In this document: piece after piece, positions 1 through 5,030 of the stretch
Layout of the letters: each line of letters opens with the position of its first letter
How positions within the stretch are numbered: the stretch's first letter is position 1
Origin: an uncultured Planctomycetaceae bacterium
Lineage (GTDB): Bacteria > Planctomycetota > Planctomycetia > Planctomycetales > Planctomycetaceae
Reading direction: 5' to 3'
Assembly: GCA_903921605.1 (NCBI GenBank)
Contig: CAIXQV010000584.1
Location: forward strand, 1-5,030
Length of the DNA stretch: 5,030 bases
Program-made: the position numbers and the translations under genes
Notes under the pieces: model-generated
Databases searched by the model: none
What the model was told of the DNA's origin: nothing
The model's input: the letters and a program-made list of their open reading frames with translations, nothing else

Positions 1-773
1 GCCTGCTGAGTGAGTTCGCGACGCAACTGTGCCGGCACACGGCTCAGCAGATCCTGCAGAGATGGAGCGGCGATTGCTTCATCTTGATCTCGGGGCCGGG
101 TCTTCGGTTGATTAGTGCTTGTTTCAGGTTCAGGGAAGTACTTTGAAAGGTCAAAGTCATCATTGAGCTCGTTTGCCCCCGCGAAAGAGCCATCGCCAAA
201 CGTATCCGCGTCTGATGGGGTGGCACCATTCAGGTCGTCGCCGACGGGCTGAAGTCGGCGGTTAAACTCGTCAATCACGTTCTGGACTGTCGGTACGGTA
301 TGCTCCGGGAGCATTGGTATGAAGTGCTGCGACAAATTCAAAATATGAGCAGTTGCCAGACCGGAGTACGTTTTGCTTACGATCAGTCGCATGGGTTCCG
401 ACATAGTGATGGCAAAAAACAGCCCGGTCATGCAGATGATTACGCCTTTGATAAGCCCGAGGACTCCACCAAGGTGCTTGTCGAAATCAATGAACCGGGC
501 CTTTTCCATCCAGCTGCTGAGCATGCCCGCAGCCACAAACGAAACTCCGCAGAGCCCGACATAGACCACAAGCATTGCAATCCACTGCTTCAGGGGCGGC
601 GCAACACCGATCATCGGTTCAATGGCAGGGGCGAGATAGCCCGAGAATTTGAAGCACAGGAGAAGAGCTACAACCCATGCGAGTTGCGACAGCAGTCCGC
701 GCGACGCTCCCTTGACCGCGCAATATAGCAGCACGGCAAGGACAACGATGTCGACGATCTGGTGCGAGTTCAT
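1..773 (-). CDS. cvpA: CvpA family membrane protein, 3' end cut off by window edge
   Basis: This reading frame is open from an ATG at 773 to the left edge: 257 complete codons and no stop, so the C-terminus is missing. The protein starts MNSHQIVDIVVLAVLLYCAV and has four hydrophobic segments, at about residues 6-20, 27-46, 64-84 and 102-124. This is the four-helix layout of the CvpA (colicin V production) family of inner-membrane proteins. Family-like details are the KGASRG turn after helix 1 (residues 21-26) and the GGVLGLIKG lead-in to helix 4 (102-110). Family members are usually about 160-200 residues. Here a hydrophilic, Asp/Glu/Pro/Ser-rich and probably disordered tail runs from about 178 to 240, then a more helical stretch begins (LQDLLSRVPAQLRREL, 239-254). 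The start is preceded by a weak purine-rich stretch (AGGGAAGACGGGA). The molecular role of CvpA is poorly defined; it is tied to envelope integrity and colicin V export in enterobacteria. The family call is fairly sure, a specific function is not. Confidence 0.82.
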   Translation of the reverse strand, partial: MNSHQIVDIVVLAVLLYCAVKGASRGLLSQLAWVVALLLCFKFSGYLAPAIEPMIGVAPPLKQWIAMLVVYVGLCGVSFVAAGMLSSWMEKARFIDFDKHLGGVLGLIKGVIICMTGLFFAITMSEPMRLIVSKTYSGLATAHILNLSQHFIPMLPEHTVPTVQNVIDEFNRRLQPVGDDLNGATPSDADTFGDGSFAGANELNDDFDLSKYFPEPETSTNQPKTRPRDQDEAIAAPSLQDLLSRVPAQLRRELTQQ

Positions 774-813
774 TCCCGTCTTCCCTGACTTTCCGGAATA
801 CTCTGGGCTCAGG

Positions 814-842
814 AGTATAGAAGGATCAGGGTTTTGAGGAAA
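814..842 (-). promoter_or_regulatory. weak sigma-70-like promoter candidate for the CvpA-like gene
   Basis: The 82-base gap between dtd and the CvpA-like gene contains TATACT on the minus strand (819-814), a five-of-six match to a -10 box. With a 17-base spacer, the -35 position (842-837) reads TTTCCT, only a three-of-six match. Transcription would begin about 35 bases before the ATG. The -10 box overlaps one arm of a 6-bp inverted repeat (ATACTC at 798-803, GAGTAT at 813-818, 9-base loop). Promoter rules in planctomycetes are loose, so this is only a candidate; read-through from dtd is equally possible. Confidence 0.22.
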
Positions 843-855
843 AGACCGGTCCGGT

Positions 856-1305
856 TCAAAACAGCTTTCGGCTGTCGAGAAGCAGAGTCACCGGACCATC
901 ATTGAGTAGTCTGACCTCCATATGGGCCTGAAAGACGCCTGTTTCCACTACAAGCCCCAGTTGTCGCAAGTTTTCAGCCAGCTTTTCGTAGAGTGCTCGG
1001 GCTTTTTCAGGCCGGGCAGCTTCCACAAAGCTTGGGCGGCGTCCTTTTCTGCAGTCTCCAAACAAGGTGAACTGACTGACAAGCAGAACTGCCCCCTGGA
1101 CATCTGCCAGCGAGAGATTCATCTTTTCATCGGAGTCTTCAAAGACTCTCAGTCCGGCGATTTTTTCTGCGATCCACAACGCATCCTTGTCTTCGTCGTC
1201 GTCCGCCACCCCCACCAACACCAAAAAACCGCGCTGTATCCTGCCAGAGACAACTTGATCGACCGTGACAGATGCCTCTGAGACTCGCTGAATGACTGCT
1301 CTCAT
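856..1305 (-). CDS. dtd: D-aminoacyl-tRNA deacylase
   Basis: Complete 149-residue protein of the bacterial DTD family, matching the usual length of about 145-150. In the cytoplasm the enzyme hydrolyses D-amino acids (and glycine mischarged on tRNA-Ala) from tRNA, keeping D-residues out of translation. The N-terminus [16 protein letters not shown] is characteristic. Both signature motifs are present: SQFTL at 77-81, with the active-site Thr80, and NDGPVT at 135-140, with the Gly137-Pro138 pair that in known DTDs forms the cis-Gly-Pro chiral gate. The segment GVFQAHM at 123-129 corresponds to the GxF(G/A)AxM stretch, with Gln where Gly or Ala is often found. The ATG at 1305 is the natural start: it gives the family N-terminus and has AAGGGAG nine bases upstream. 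It lies 90 bases after thiO and 82 before the CvpA-like gene, all on one strand, so co-transcription is possible but not shown. Identification is very secure. Confidence 0.97.
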   Translation of the reverse strand: MRAVIQRVSEASVTVDQVVSGRIQRGFLVLVGVADDDEDKDALWIAEKIAGLRVFEDSDEKMNLSLADVQGAVLLVSQFTLFGDCRKGRRPSFVEAARPEKARALYEKLAENLRQLGLVVETGVFQAHMEVRLLNDGPVTLLLDSRKLF

Positions 1306-1308
1306 GGG

Positions 1309-1395
1309 TTGGGGCTCCCTTATTGAGTTGGGAGAAGTTTTTATTACTGTTTGCTTGGGGTGGATGGCGGGTTTGGGGCGATCTGTTGGTTTGGG
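1309..1395 (+). repeat. phased TTGGG(G) motifs in the thiO-dtd gap
   Basis: Five TTGGG(G) motifs lie on the plus strand at 1309-1314, 1328-1332, 1355-1360, 1373-1378 and 1391-1395. Start-to-start distances are 19, 27, 18 and 18. The transcribed (minus) sense therefore reads as a C/A-rich spacer with repeated CCCCAA. The two 18-base units at 1355-1372 and 1373-1390 agree at about 11 of 18 positions, so this is a degenerate tandem array at best. The G runs could form a loose quadruplex on the plus strand, which is the template strand for dtd. Function is unknown; biased composition by chance is a fair alternative. Confidence 0.45.
1315..1321 (-). promoter_or_regulatory. ribosome binding site of dtd
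   Basis: AAGGGAG on the minus strand is followed by nine bases (CCCCAACCC) and then the dtd ATG at 1305. This is a good match to the anti-Shine-Dalgarno sequence at normal spacing and supports that start. Confidence 0.65.
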
Positions 1396-2508
1396 TTAAT
1401 GAAAGCGATCTGCTGACAAGCCTTCCAAGGAAGTGACCGTTTCAGTTTTGCAAATGACATCCGCGAGAAGAGCAGCAGTCCCGGGCGACATTTGAAGGCC
1501 CGAGCGAAAGTGTCCGGCCCCGACAAAGACGTTTGAGAATCCCGGGACTTCTCCAAGTAGTGGAAGCTCATCGGGCGACGCGGGGCGAAGTCCGGACCAG
1601 CACCGCAGGACTTCGGCCTTTCGTAACTCCGGAACAACTGATACCGCGAATTCCAGAAGTTGTGCAACGCCGTCAACCGTATTGCGCTTTTCGAACCCAA
1701 CATCCTCTTGTGTCGACCCAACGAGAATCAATCCATCCTGTCTTGGAACAAGATACTGCCGACCATGTTCGATTACGCAATCGAATGGAAGCTGAGGTAT
1801 CCGCAACTGGACAATCTGCCCACGGATTGGTCGCACGGGGATTTCAAATCCCAATGATCTGAGAATCAATGTGGACCATGAGCCGGCAGTGACACAAAGT
1901 GATTCGAACGAGAGGACCCGATCAGGTAATCGCGCCTGCACAATTCGATCTTCGGCAGCGACAAGATTGACGTCGCTCACATGCTCGATTATCTCAACAC
2001 CTTTTTGCAGACATGCCATACACAGTGCCTGAAGGTGACGTGGATTTCGGACCTGAGCGAAATCGGGAAGATAGACCGTTGAATCAAACGTTGGATTAAG
2101 GTCAGGGACGTAATGACCGGCTTCTTTGCTTGTTGCTGGATCGAAGCGTACCCCTTCATCAGCCCAGGCCTGACAGTGAGCCTGGAACAGGTTGCCTTCA
2201 TCTTTCCTGAACACATTGACTGCTCCGCAGACTCTGTATCCGTTATCGATCCCCGTCTGTTCCAGCAGTCTTTGACTAAGGCCGGCCCAAAGGCTATGAC
2301 TAAAAGATCTCAGTCTAGCCTCCGGTGTTACGGCATTCTGAAGGTTGCCGGGGGGTAACATTCCAGCACCAGCCCACGAAGCTTCTTGTCCCGTAGATTG
2401 CCGATCAAGAAGACTGATAGATAAGCCTTTGTCCGCGAGGCATAGTGCCGTGGTCAACCCGATTACCCCGCCTCCCATGATCAGAACGTCAGGCTGATGG
2501 AGAGGCAT
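1396..2508 (-). CDS. thiO: ThiO-like glycine / D-amino-acid oxidase (FAD-dependent)
   Basis: Complete 370-residue protein of the DAO (FAD-dependent oxidoreductase) family, the normal length for glycine oxidase ThiO. ThiO oxidises glycine to dehydroglycine for the thiazole half of thiamine. The N-terminal FAD Rossmann fold is clear: VLIMGGGVIG (GGGVIG at 12-17) and the acidic Asp35 ending strand 2. EASWAGAGMLPP (42-53) is highly typical of ThiO. Also visible are VRPIRGQ (225-231), YLVPRQDGLILVGSTQE (252-268), CWSGLRP (303-309) with Arg308, and GHFRSG (332-337) with Arg335. By family knowledge these last two correspond to the substrate-carboxylate region of Bacillus ThiO. The ATG at 2508 is chosen because the next Met (residue 11) lies inside the FAD strand; GGAG sits 11 bases upstream. 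No thiG, thiS or thiE is in view, so thiamine synthesis is inferred only from sequence. A broader D-amino-acid or sarcosine oxidase role is the alternative. Confidence 0.9.
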   Translation of the reverse strand: MPLHQPDVLIMGGGVIGLTTALCLADKGLSISLLDRQSTGQEASWAGAGMLPPGNLQNAVTPEARLRSFSHSLWAGLSQRLLEQTGIDNGYRVCGAVNVFRKDEGNLFQAHCQAWADEGVRFDPATSKEAGHYVPDLNPTFDSTVYLPDFAQVRNPRHLQALCMACLQKGVEIIEHVSDVNLVAAEDRIVQARLPDRVLSFESLCVTAGSWSTLILRSLGFEIPVRPIRGQIVQLRIPQLPFDCVIEHGRQYLVPRQDGLILVGSTQEDVGFEKRNTVDGVAQLLEFAVSVVPELRKAEVLRCWSGLRPASPDELPLLGEVPGFSNVFVGAGHFRSGLQMSPGTAALLADVICKTETVTSLEGLSADRFH

Positions 2509-2579
2509 CTGAGAAAGTGCTCCGCGGATTTATCATGGATGGTTCTGCTATGGGCGTGTCTCTGTCCGAGAGCCCCAAA

Positions 2580-3818
2580 TCACTTCTTTCCGACGCAGTA
2601 TAGTGATTCCTTGCGCTCTGGACCGTCTCCTGATGAAGTTCTGATAAACAGCATTCCGTCAACGGCTGTCAATGACGCGAATCCGGAGGTGCCAAGTTGA
2701 TTCTTTGCGACCTCAACATACTTTTTTGGGTTCGCTTCGAACGCCCAGGTGGTCCCCGCCTCATTCGTCGCAAAAATGATGTTTCCAACGATCAAAGGCG
2801 ATGACGATACAGGCCCTTGGAGACGGTGCTTCCACATTTCGCGGCCAGTCTTTGCATCCCAGCAATGAACAATCCCGGCATCGCTGAATGCATAAAGATA
2901 TCCCTTATGCACCACCATTGACTGCTCATAACATTTGACTTGATTTGACCAAACAACTCCGGATCCGTCCGCTTTCACAGCAACAGTTTCCGGGTCCGGG
3001 TAACCTCCACTGGCAAAGATCAGGTCACCCTCCCAAACACATGTTCCACAAGTGGCCATGGTGAGACATTCGGTTTTCCACAGAGGTTTTCCGGTTGCGG
3101 GATCGTAGGACGCGATCATGTGCAGACCACTCAGGAGTAGCTGGTCACGTCCGCCGATGTTCGCCACAATCGGCGAAGACCAGTTGAGGAACTTCGGGCG
3201 TTGCTGTTCCCACATCAGATCTCCGTTGGAGAGCTTGACAGCCTTGACCCATGCAACGGTGTCACTATCCCCGGAAATGATCAACGCGTCTTTGTGAATG
3301 GTGGGAGATGCTGCATATCCGTATTCGTAGGCTTCAGGACGAAAACCACCGATGTCCTTTCGCCAAACGATCTTGCCCGTGAGGCTAAGTGCAACAGCCT
3401 CGACTTTTTCATGGTGGCAAAAGGTTGCGTAGGCCAACTTTCCATCGGAAGCAATTGTTGCGGACGCATGAGTATTCTTGGGATGGAGCGTCGGAAAGCC
3501 ACCTTTGCTGATTTCTGTTGCCCAAATTTGTTTTCCGCTTGTGCGGTCATAGGCAACCACACTCTGCGTCTGTGTCGCATCGATCGCAGTGCTCAGAAGA
3601 ACGACGTTGCCGACAATCGTTGGAGATGCATGACCTCGCCCCGGAACACTTGCTTTCCAAACGATATTCTTCGAATCACTCCATTCGGTCGGAACAGACT
3701 GGCCATCGGCGGCGATGTTGTTGTGGTTTGGACCGCGCCATTGAGTCCAATCCCCGGCGATTGCGACGGACATCATCATGAAGAGACAAACACCGAAGCT
3801 CATACATCGCATGCACAT
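2580..3818 (-). CDS. secreted PQQ-like β-propeller repeat protein
   Basis: Complete 412-residue protein with a Met/Cys-rich N-terminus and hydrophobic core, then a type I cleavage pattern Ala19-Ile-Ala21 before Gly22. There is no lipobox, so it should be exported as a soluble periplasmic protein. The mature part opens with WTQWRGPNHNN, common in planctomycete propellers. Eight strand signatures of the (A/S)SPxI type start near residues 64, 118, 170, 214, 257, 300, 339 and 381. Trp residues in GxxxW motifs occur at 99, 152, 203, 247, 290 and 329, with a related Trp at 54. This fits an eight-bladed propeller of the BamB/quinoprotein-dehydrogenase fold. I see no evidence that it binds PQQ or is an enzyme, and lacking a lipoprotein Cys it is not simply BamB. 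Seven Cys in the mature part, including a CGTC pair at 257-260, are unusual. The ATG at 3818 is favoured over Met3 and Met6 by GGAGGT six bases upstream. Substrate or partner is unknown; fold assignment is secure. Confidence 0.92.
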   Translation of the reverse strand: MCMRCMSFGVCLFMMMSVAIAGDWTQWRGPNHNNIAADGQSVPTEWSDSKNIVWKASVPGRGHASPTIVGNVVLLSTAIDATQTQSVVAYDRTSGKQIWATEISKGGFPTLHPKNTHASATIASDGKLAYATFCHHEKVEAVALSLTGKIVWRKDIGGFRPEAYEYGYAASPTIHKDALIISGDSDTVAWVKAVKLSNGDLMWEQQRPKFLNWSSPIVANIGGRDQLLLSGLHMIASYDPATGKPLWKTECLTMATCGTCVWEGDLIFASGGYPDPETVAVKADGSGVVWSNQVKCYEQSMVVHKGYLYAFSDAGIVHCWDAKTGREMWKHRLQGPVSSSPLIVGNIIFATNEAGTTWAFEANPKKYVEVAKNQLGTSGFASLTAVDGMLFIRTSSGDGPERKESLYCVGKK

Positions 3819-3824
3819 ATCAGC

Positions 3825-3830
3825 ACCTCC
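3825..3830 (-). promoter_or_regulatory. strong ribosome binding site of the propeller gene
   Basis: GGAGGT on the minus strand lies six bases (GCTGAT) before the ATG at 3818. This is a near-perfect Shine-Dalgarno sequence. It decides between three closely spaced in-frame ATGs (3818, 3812, 3803) in favour of the first, and is the strongest such site in the window. Confidence 0.8.
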
Positions 3831-3855
3831 GAATTCACGATGGCTTTCTATAAGC

Positions 3856-3897
3856 CGTCAATTTCAGGAAGTGTCGTCAACCTTTTCGAGACGTCAA
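3856..3897 (-). repeat. three TTGACG direct repeats upstream of the propeller gene
   Basis: On the minus strand, TTGACG occurs at 3897-3892, 3880-3875 and 3861-3856, with start-to-start spacings of 17 and 19. All three are in the same orientation, 38 to 79 bases before the ATG of the propeller gene. A 5-bp hairpin (GGCTT/AAGCC, arms 3842-3846 and 3852-3856, loop 3847-3851) follows directly and contains TATAGA. TTGAC also resembles a -35 core, so one copy may be a promoter element: 17 bases after the copy nearest the gene lies GTGAAT, a three-of-six -10 match. The other reading is a regulator-binding array with roughly two-helical-turn spacing. The 166-base gap holds no gene. Confidence 0.5.
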
Positions 3898-3984
3898 GCC
3901 ATGCCGGAGTTCTTCTGTCTTCCCGGATGAGTACCGTGGCTTTAAATTCTTGGGAAAGATGCGTCCTGCTGCTACAGAATTGTT

Positions 3985-4638
3985 TCAATGAGTGGATGTA
4001 TCGATACACAATTCAAGCAGCGAATGGATGTGACGCTTGGCAAGGTCGGTGGCAACAACTCCTGGTCGCAGGATCTGCACCGTGGAGATACCGAGGCGTA
4101 CTCCCGCATCGATTTCGTTGGCTGCACTATCGCCAACGATAAGAACTTCTTCGCGATTCCATTTTCTTGAACGCAGCAACTCTGAAATGATGGCTGCTTT
4201 TCCTGGGCCGGATTCGTCGACAGCGTCGATGTGAATTTCATCAAAAAGCTGAGCAATTCCCAGGGCTTCGATTTTGGCTCGTTGCAGTCTTCTGTAGCCA
4301 GAAGTCAACAGGCAGAGAAGATGTCCCTGAATACGAAGTTTCTGTAATGAACTGAGAACATCCGGATAGAGGGGGAGCGGTTGGTCGAAGGACACGGTCT
4401 CCTGCCATTCATTCCAGACAGAGCGGAATATCTCTGGGAGGGAATATCGATCGCACACCACTGAGAATGGAGTGTACCAAGTGTCGTTAATTGCCTGCTC
4501 CAGAATCTCCGGGGGAACAGCACACGACTGCTCATTTGCGATTCGGAGGCGAGAATGCAGACGATCAATTATTTCGGCAGGAATCGACCGAGTATCGAAG
4601 AGCGTATTGTCCAGATCCAGAATGAAGATCGTCATCAT
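3985..4638 (-). CDS. HAD-superfamily hydrolase (phosphatase-like)
   Basis: 217-residue cytoplasmic protein with all four haloacid dehalogenase motifs, numbering from the ATG at 4638. Motif I is ILDLDNTLFD, with nucleophile Asp8 and acid/base Asp10. Motif II is LLTSG, with Thr112. Motif III is Lys147 in SGPGKAAI. Motif IV is VGDSAANEIDAG, with Asp170 and Asn174-Glu175 as likely Mg2+-site residues. The roughly 90 residues between motif I and the next core strand form a helical C1-type cap. The DxDxT motif favours phosphate-ester hydrolysis over dehalogenation; the substrate (sugar phosphate, nucleotide or other) cannot be told. Start choice is open: ATG at 4638 or 4635 gives the usual short lead into motif I, while an in-frame TTG at 4653 overlaps the upstream stop by four bases. 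The 11-base gap to the upstream barrel gene suggests co-transcription; the downstream propeller gene is 166 bases away. Confidence 0.88.
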   Translation of the reverse strand: MMTIFILDLDNTLFDTRSIPAEIIDRLHSRLRIANEQSCAVPPEILEQAINDTWYTPFSVVCDRYSLPEIFRSVWNEWQETVSFDQPLPLYPDVLSSLQKLRIQGHLLCLLTSGYRRLQRAKIEALGIAQLFDEIHIDAVDESGPGKAAIISELLRSRKWNREEVLIVGDSAANEIDAGVRLGISTVQILRPGVVATDLAKRHIHSLLELCIDTSTH

Positions 4639-4649
4639 CAACTCGGGAA

Positions 4650-5030
4650 TCAATAGCTGAACTGAAGCCCTGCGTTGCCACCATGGGCAATGATTTCGCC
4701 GTGAGTGTCGGCATTGAATGTGCGAGTCACAAAGGTAGCCCCAGTCACCCCGGCATATTGCTCCGGAGACAGTGCGACGCCGTAGATGTATGTCATTTCG
4801 TAACCACTGACGAAACTCCAGTGGTCACTGAGCGGAAAGTTTGACTGCAGACCAACACTTCCGGCAAAGGCCAACTGCGACTTTGTGTCGGTAAAAGTTC
4901 GCCCGTAAGTTGACGAGTCTCCACCGGGACCGGGGTCTGTACCGATGTAGGTCTCGGAGACACTGGCTTTCACCTGATTGTGGTATGCTCCGGCCTTTGC
5001 GATCCCATCAATAGTCCAGCCTTTCCAGTA
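4650..5030 (-). CDS. C-terminal part of a BBP7-like outer-membrane β-barrel protein, 5' end missing
   Basis: The frame is open from the right edge to a TGA at 4652-4650, giving the last 126 residues. It begins YWKGWTIDGIAKAGAYHNQ; the GTG at 4973 is an internal codon rather than a convincing start, since the frame continues upstream without a stop. The sequence alternates polar and hydrophobic/aromatic residues in amphipathic strands separated by Gly/Asp/Ser/Thr-rich loops, for example SQLAFAGSVGLQSNF and WSFVSGYEMTYIYGV. It ends GGNAGLQFSY, an aromatic C-terminal residue on a final strand, as used by the BAM machinery to recognise outer-membrane barrels. The style fits the planctomycete putative β-barrel porin family (BBP7), which is an assignment by resemblance. 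Substrate and pore function cannot be judged from a fragment. It is followed 11 bases later by the HAD gene. Confidence 0.68.
   Translation of the reverse strand, partial: YWKGWTIDGIAKAGAYHNQVKASVSETYIGTDPGPGGDSSTYGRTFTDTKSQLAFAGSVGLQSNFPLSDHWSFVSGYEMTYIYGVALSPEQYAGVTGATFVTRTFNADTHGEIIAHGGNAGLQFSY

Noticed and set aside
300..728. 142-codon plus-strand open frame opposite the CvpA-like gene
   Set aside because: The translation is rich in His, Arg, Asp and Gln with no domain, whereas the opposite strand encodes a clear four-helix CvpA-family protein over the same bases.
843..855. ACCGGTCCGGT near-palindrome just after the dtd stop
   Set aside because: The arms are separated by one base, so it cannot fold into a normal terminator hairpin; the following CTTTTCC is a poor T tract. 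It may simply be chance.
922..1281. 119-codon plus-strand open frame opposite dtd
   Set aside because: It lies wholly inside dtd, which has both catalytic signature motifs, so it is an antisense shadow.
1344..1721. 125-codon minus-strand open frame overlapping the end of thiO in another frame
   Set aside because: It overlaps conserved ThiO C-terminal motifs (CWSGLRP, GHFRSG) in a different frame and runs into the C/A-rich spacer as low-complexity Pro/Asn/Ser. No gene-like features.
2550..2579. possible terminator after the propeller gene (GGGGCTCTCGGACAGAGACACGCCC on the minus strand is too long to be a clean hairpin; core CTCT/AGAG)
   Set aside because: The inner stem is only four pairs, the outer GGG/CCC pairing needs an asymmetric bulge, and no T run follows.
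3201..4142. 313-codon plus-strand open frame opposite the propeller gene, the intergenic gap and the end of the HAD gene
   Set aside because: It overlaps two well-supported minus-strand genes and the gap between them. Its translation has no recognisable domain, looks compositionally random, and has no good ribosome site. It is most likely an antisense shadow frame.
1..5030. a defence, mobile or otherwise novel multi-gene system
   Set aside because: All six genes belong to recognisable housekeeping or envelope families. There are no recombinases, transposases, nucleases, helicases, toxin-antitoxin pairs, reverse transcriptases, CRISPR repeats or terminal inverted repeats in the window.

Overview
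This is a gene-dense chromosomal segment in which all six supported protein genes lie on the minus strand. Transcription therefore runs from high to low coordinates: β-barrel protein (5' end missing) > HAD hydrolase > secreted PQQ-type β-propeller > ThiO-like amino-acid oxidase > D-aminoacyl-tRNA deacylase (dtd) > CvpA-like membrane protein (3' end missing). No tRNA, rRNA, CRISPR array, insertion sequence, phage gene or integration site was seen. The longest gap between genes is 166 bases.

The window suggests a planctomycete, inferred mainly from protein style. The secreted propeller opens with a 'WTQWRGPNHNN' segment after its signal peptide, a form abundant in Planctomycetes, and the C-terminal barrel fragment resembles planctomycete β-barrel porins (BBP7-like). 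Base composition looks moderate, near half G+C. No 16S rRNA or other strong taxonomic marker is present, so genus is left open.

Region by region: 4650-5030 is the last 126 codons of an outer-membrane barrel. It is followed after 11 bases (or a 4-base overlap if a TTG start is used) by a small HAD phosphatase-like protein, so these two are probably co-transcribed. A 166-base gap at 3819-3984 carries three TTGACG direct repeats, a small hairpin and a strong Shine-Dalgarno sequence for the eight-repeat propeller protein. ThiO follows after 71 bases, dtd after 90 more (a gap with phased TTGGGG/CCCCAA motifs), and the cvpA-like gene after 82 more. The CvpA-like gene runs off the left edge and has an unusually long hydrophilic C-terminal tail.

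The genes do not form one obvious pathway. ThiO (thiazole or amino-acid oxidation), Dtd (tRNA proofreading) and CvpA are ordinary housekeeping families, and the propeller and barrel are envelope proteins. I found no convincing evidence of a new biological system. The points worth a second look are the two intergenic repeat patterns, the cysteine content of the propeller, the barrel-HAD coupling and the CvpA tail.
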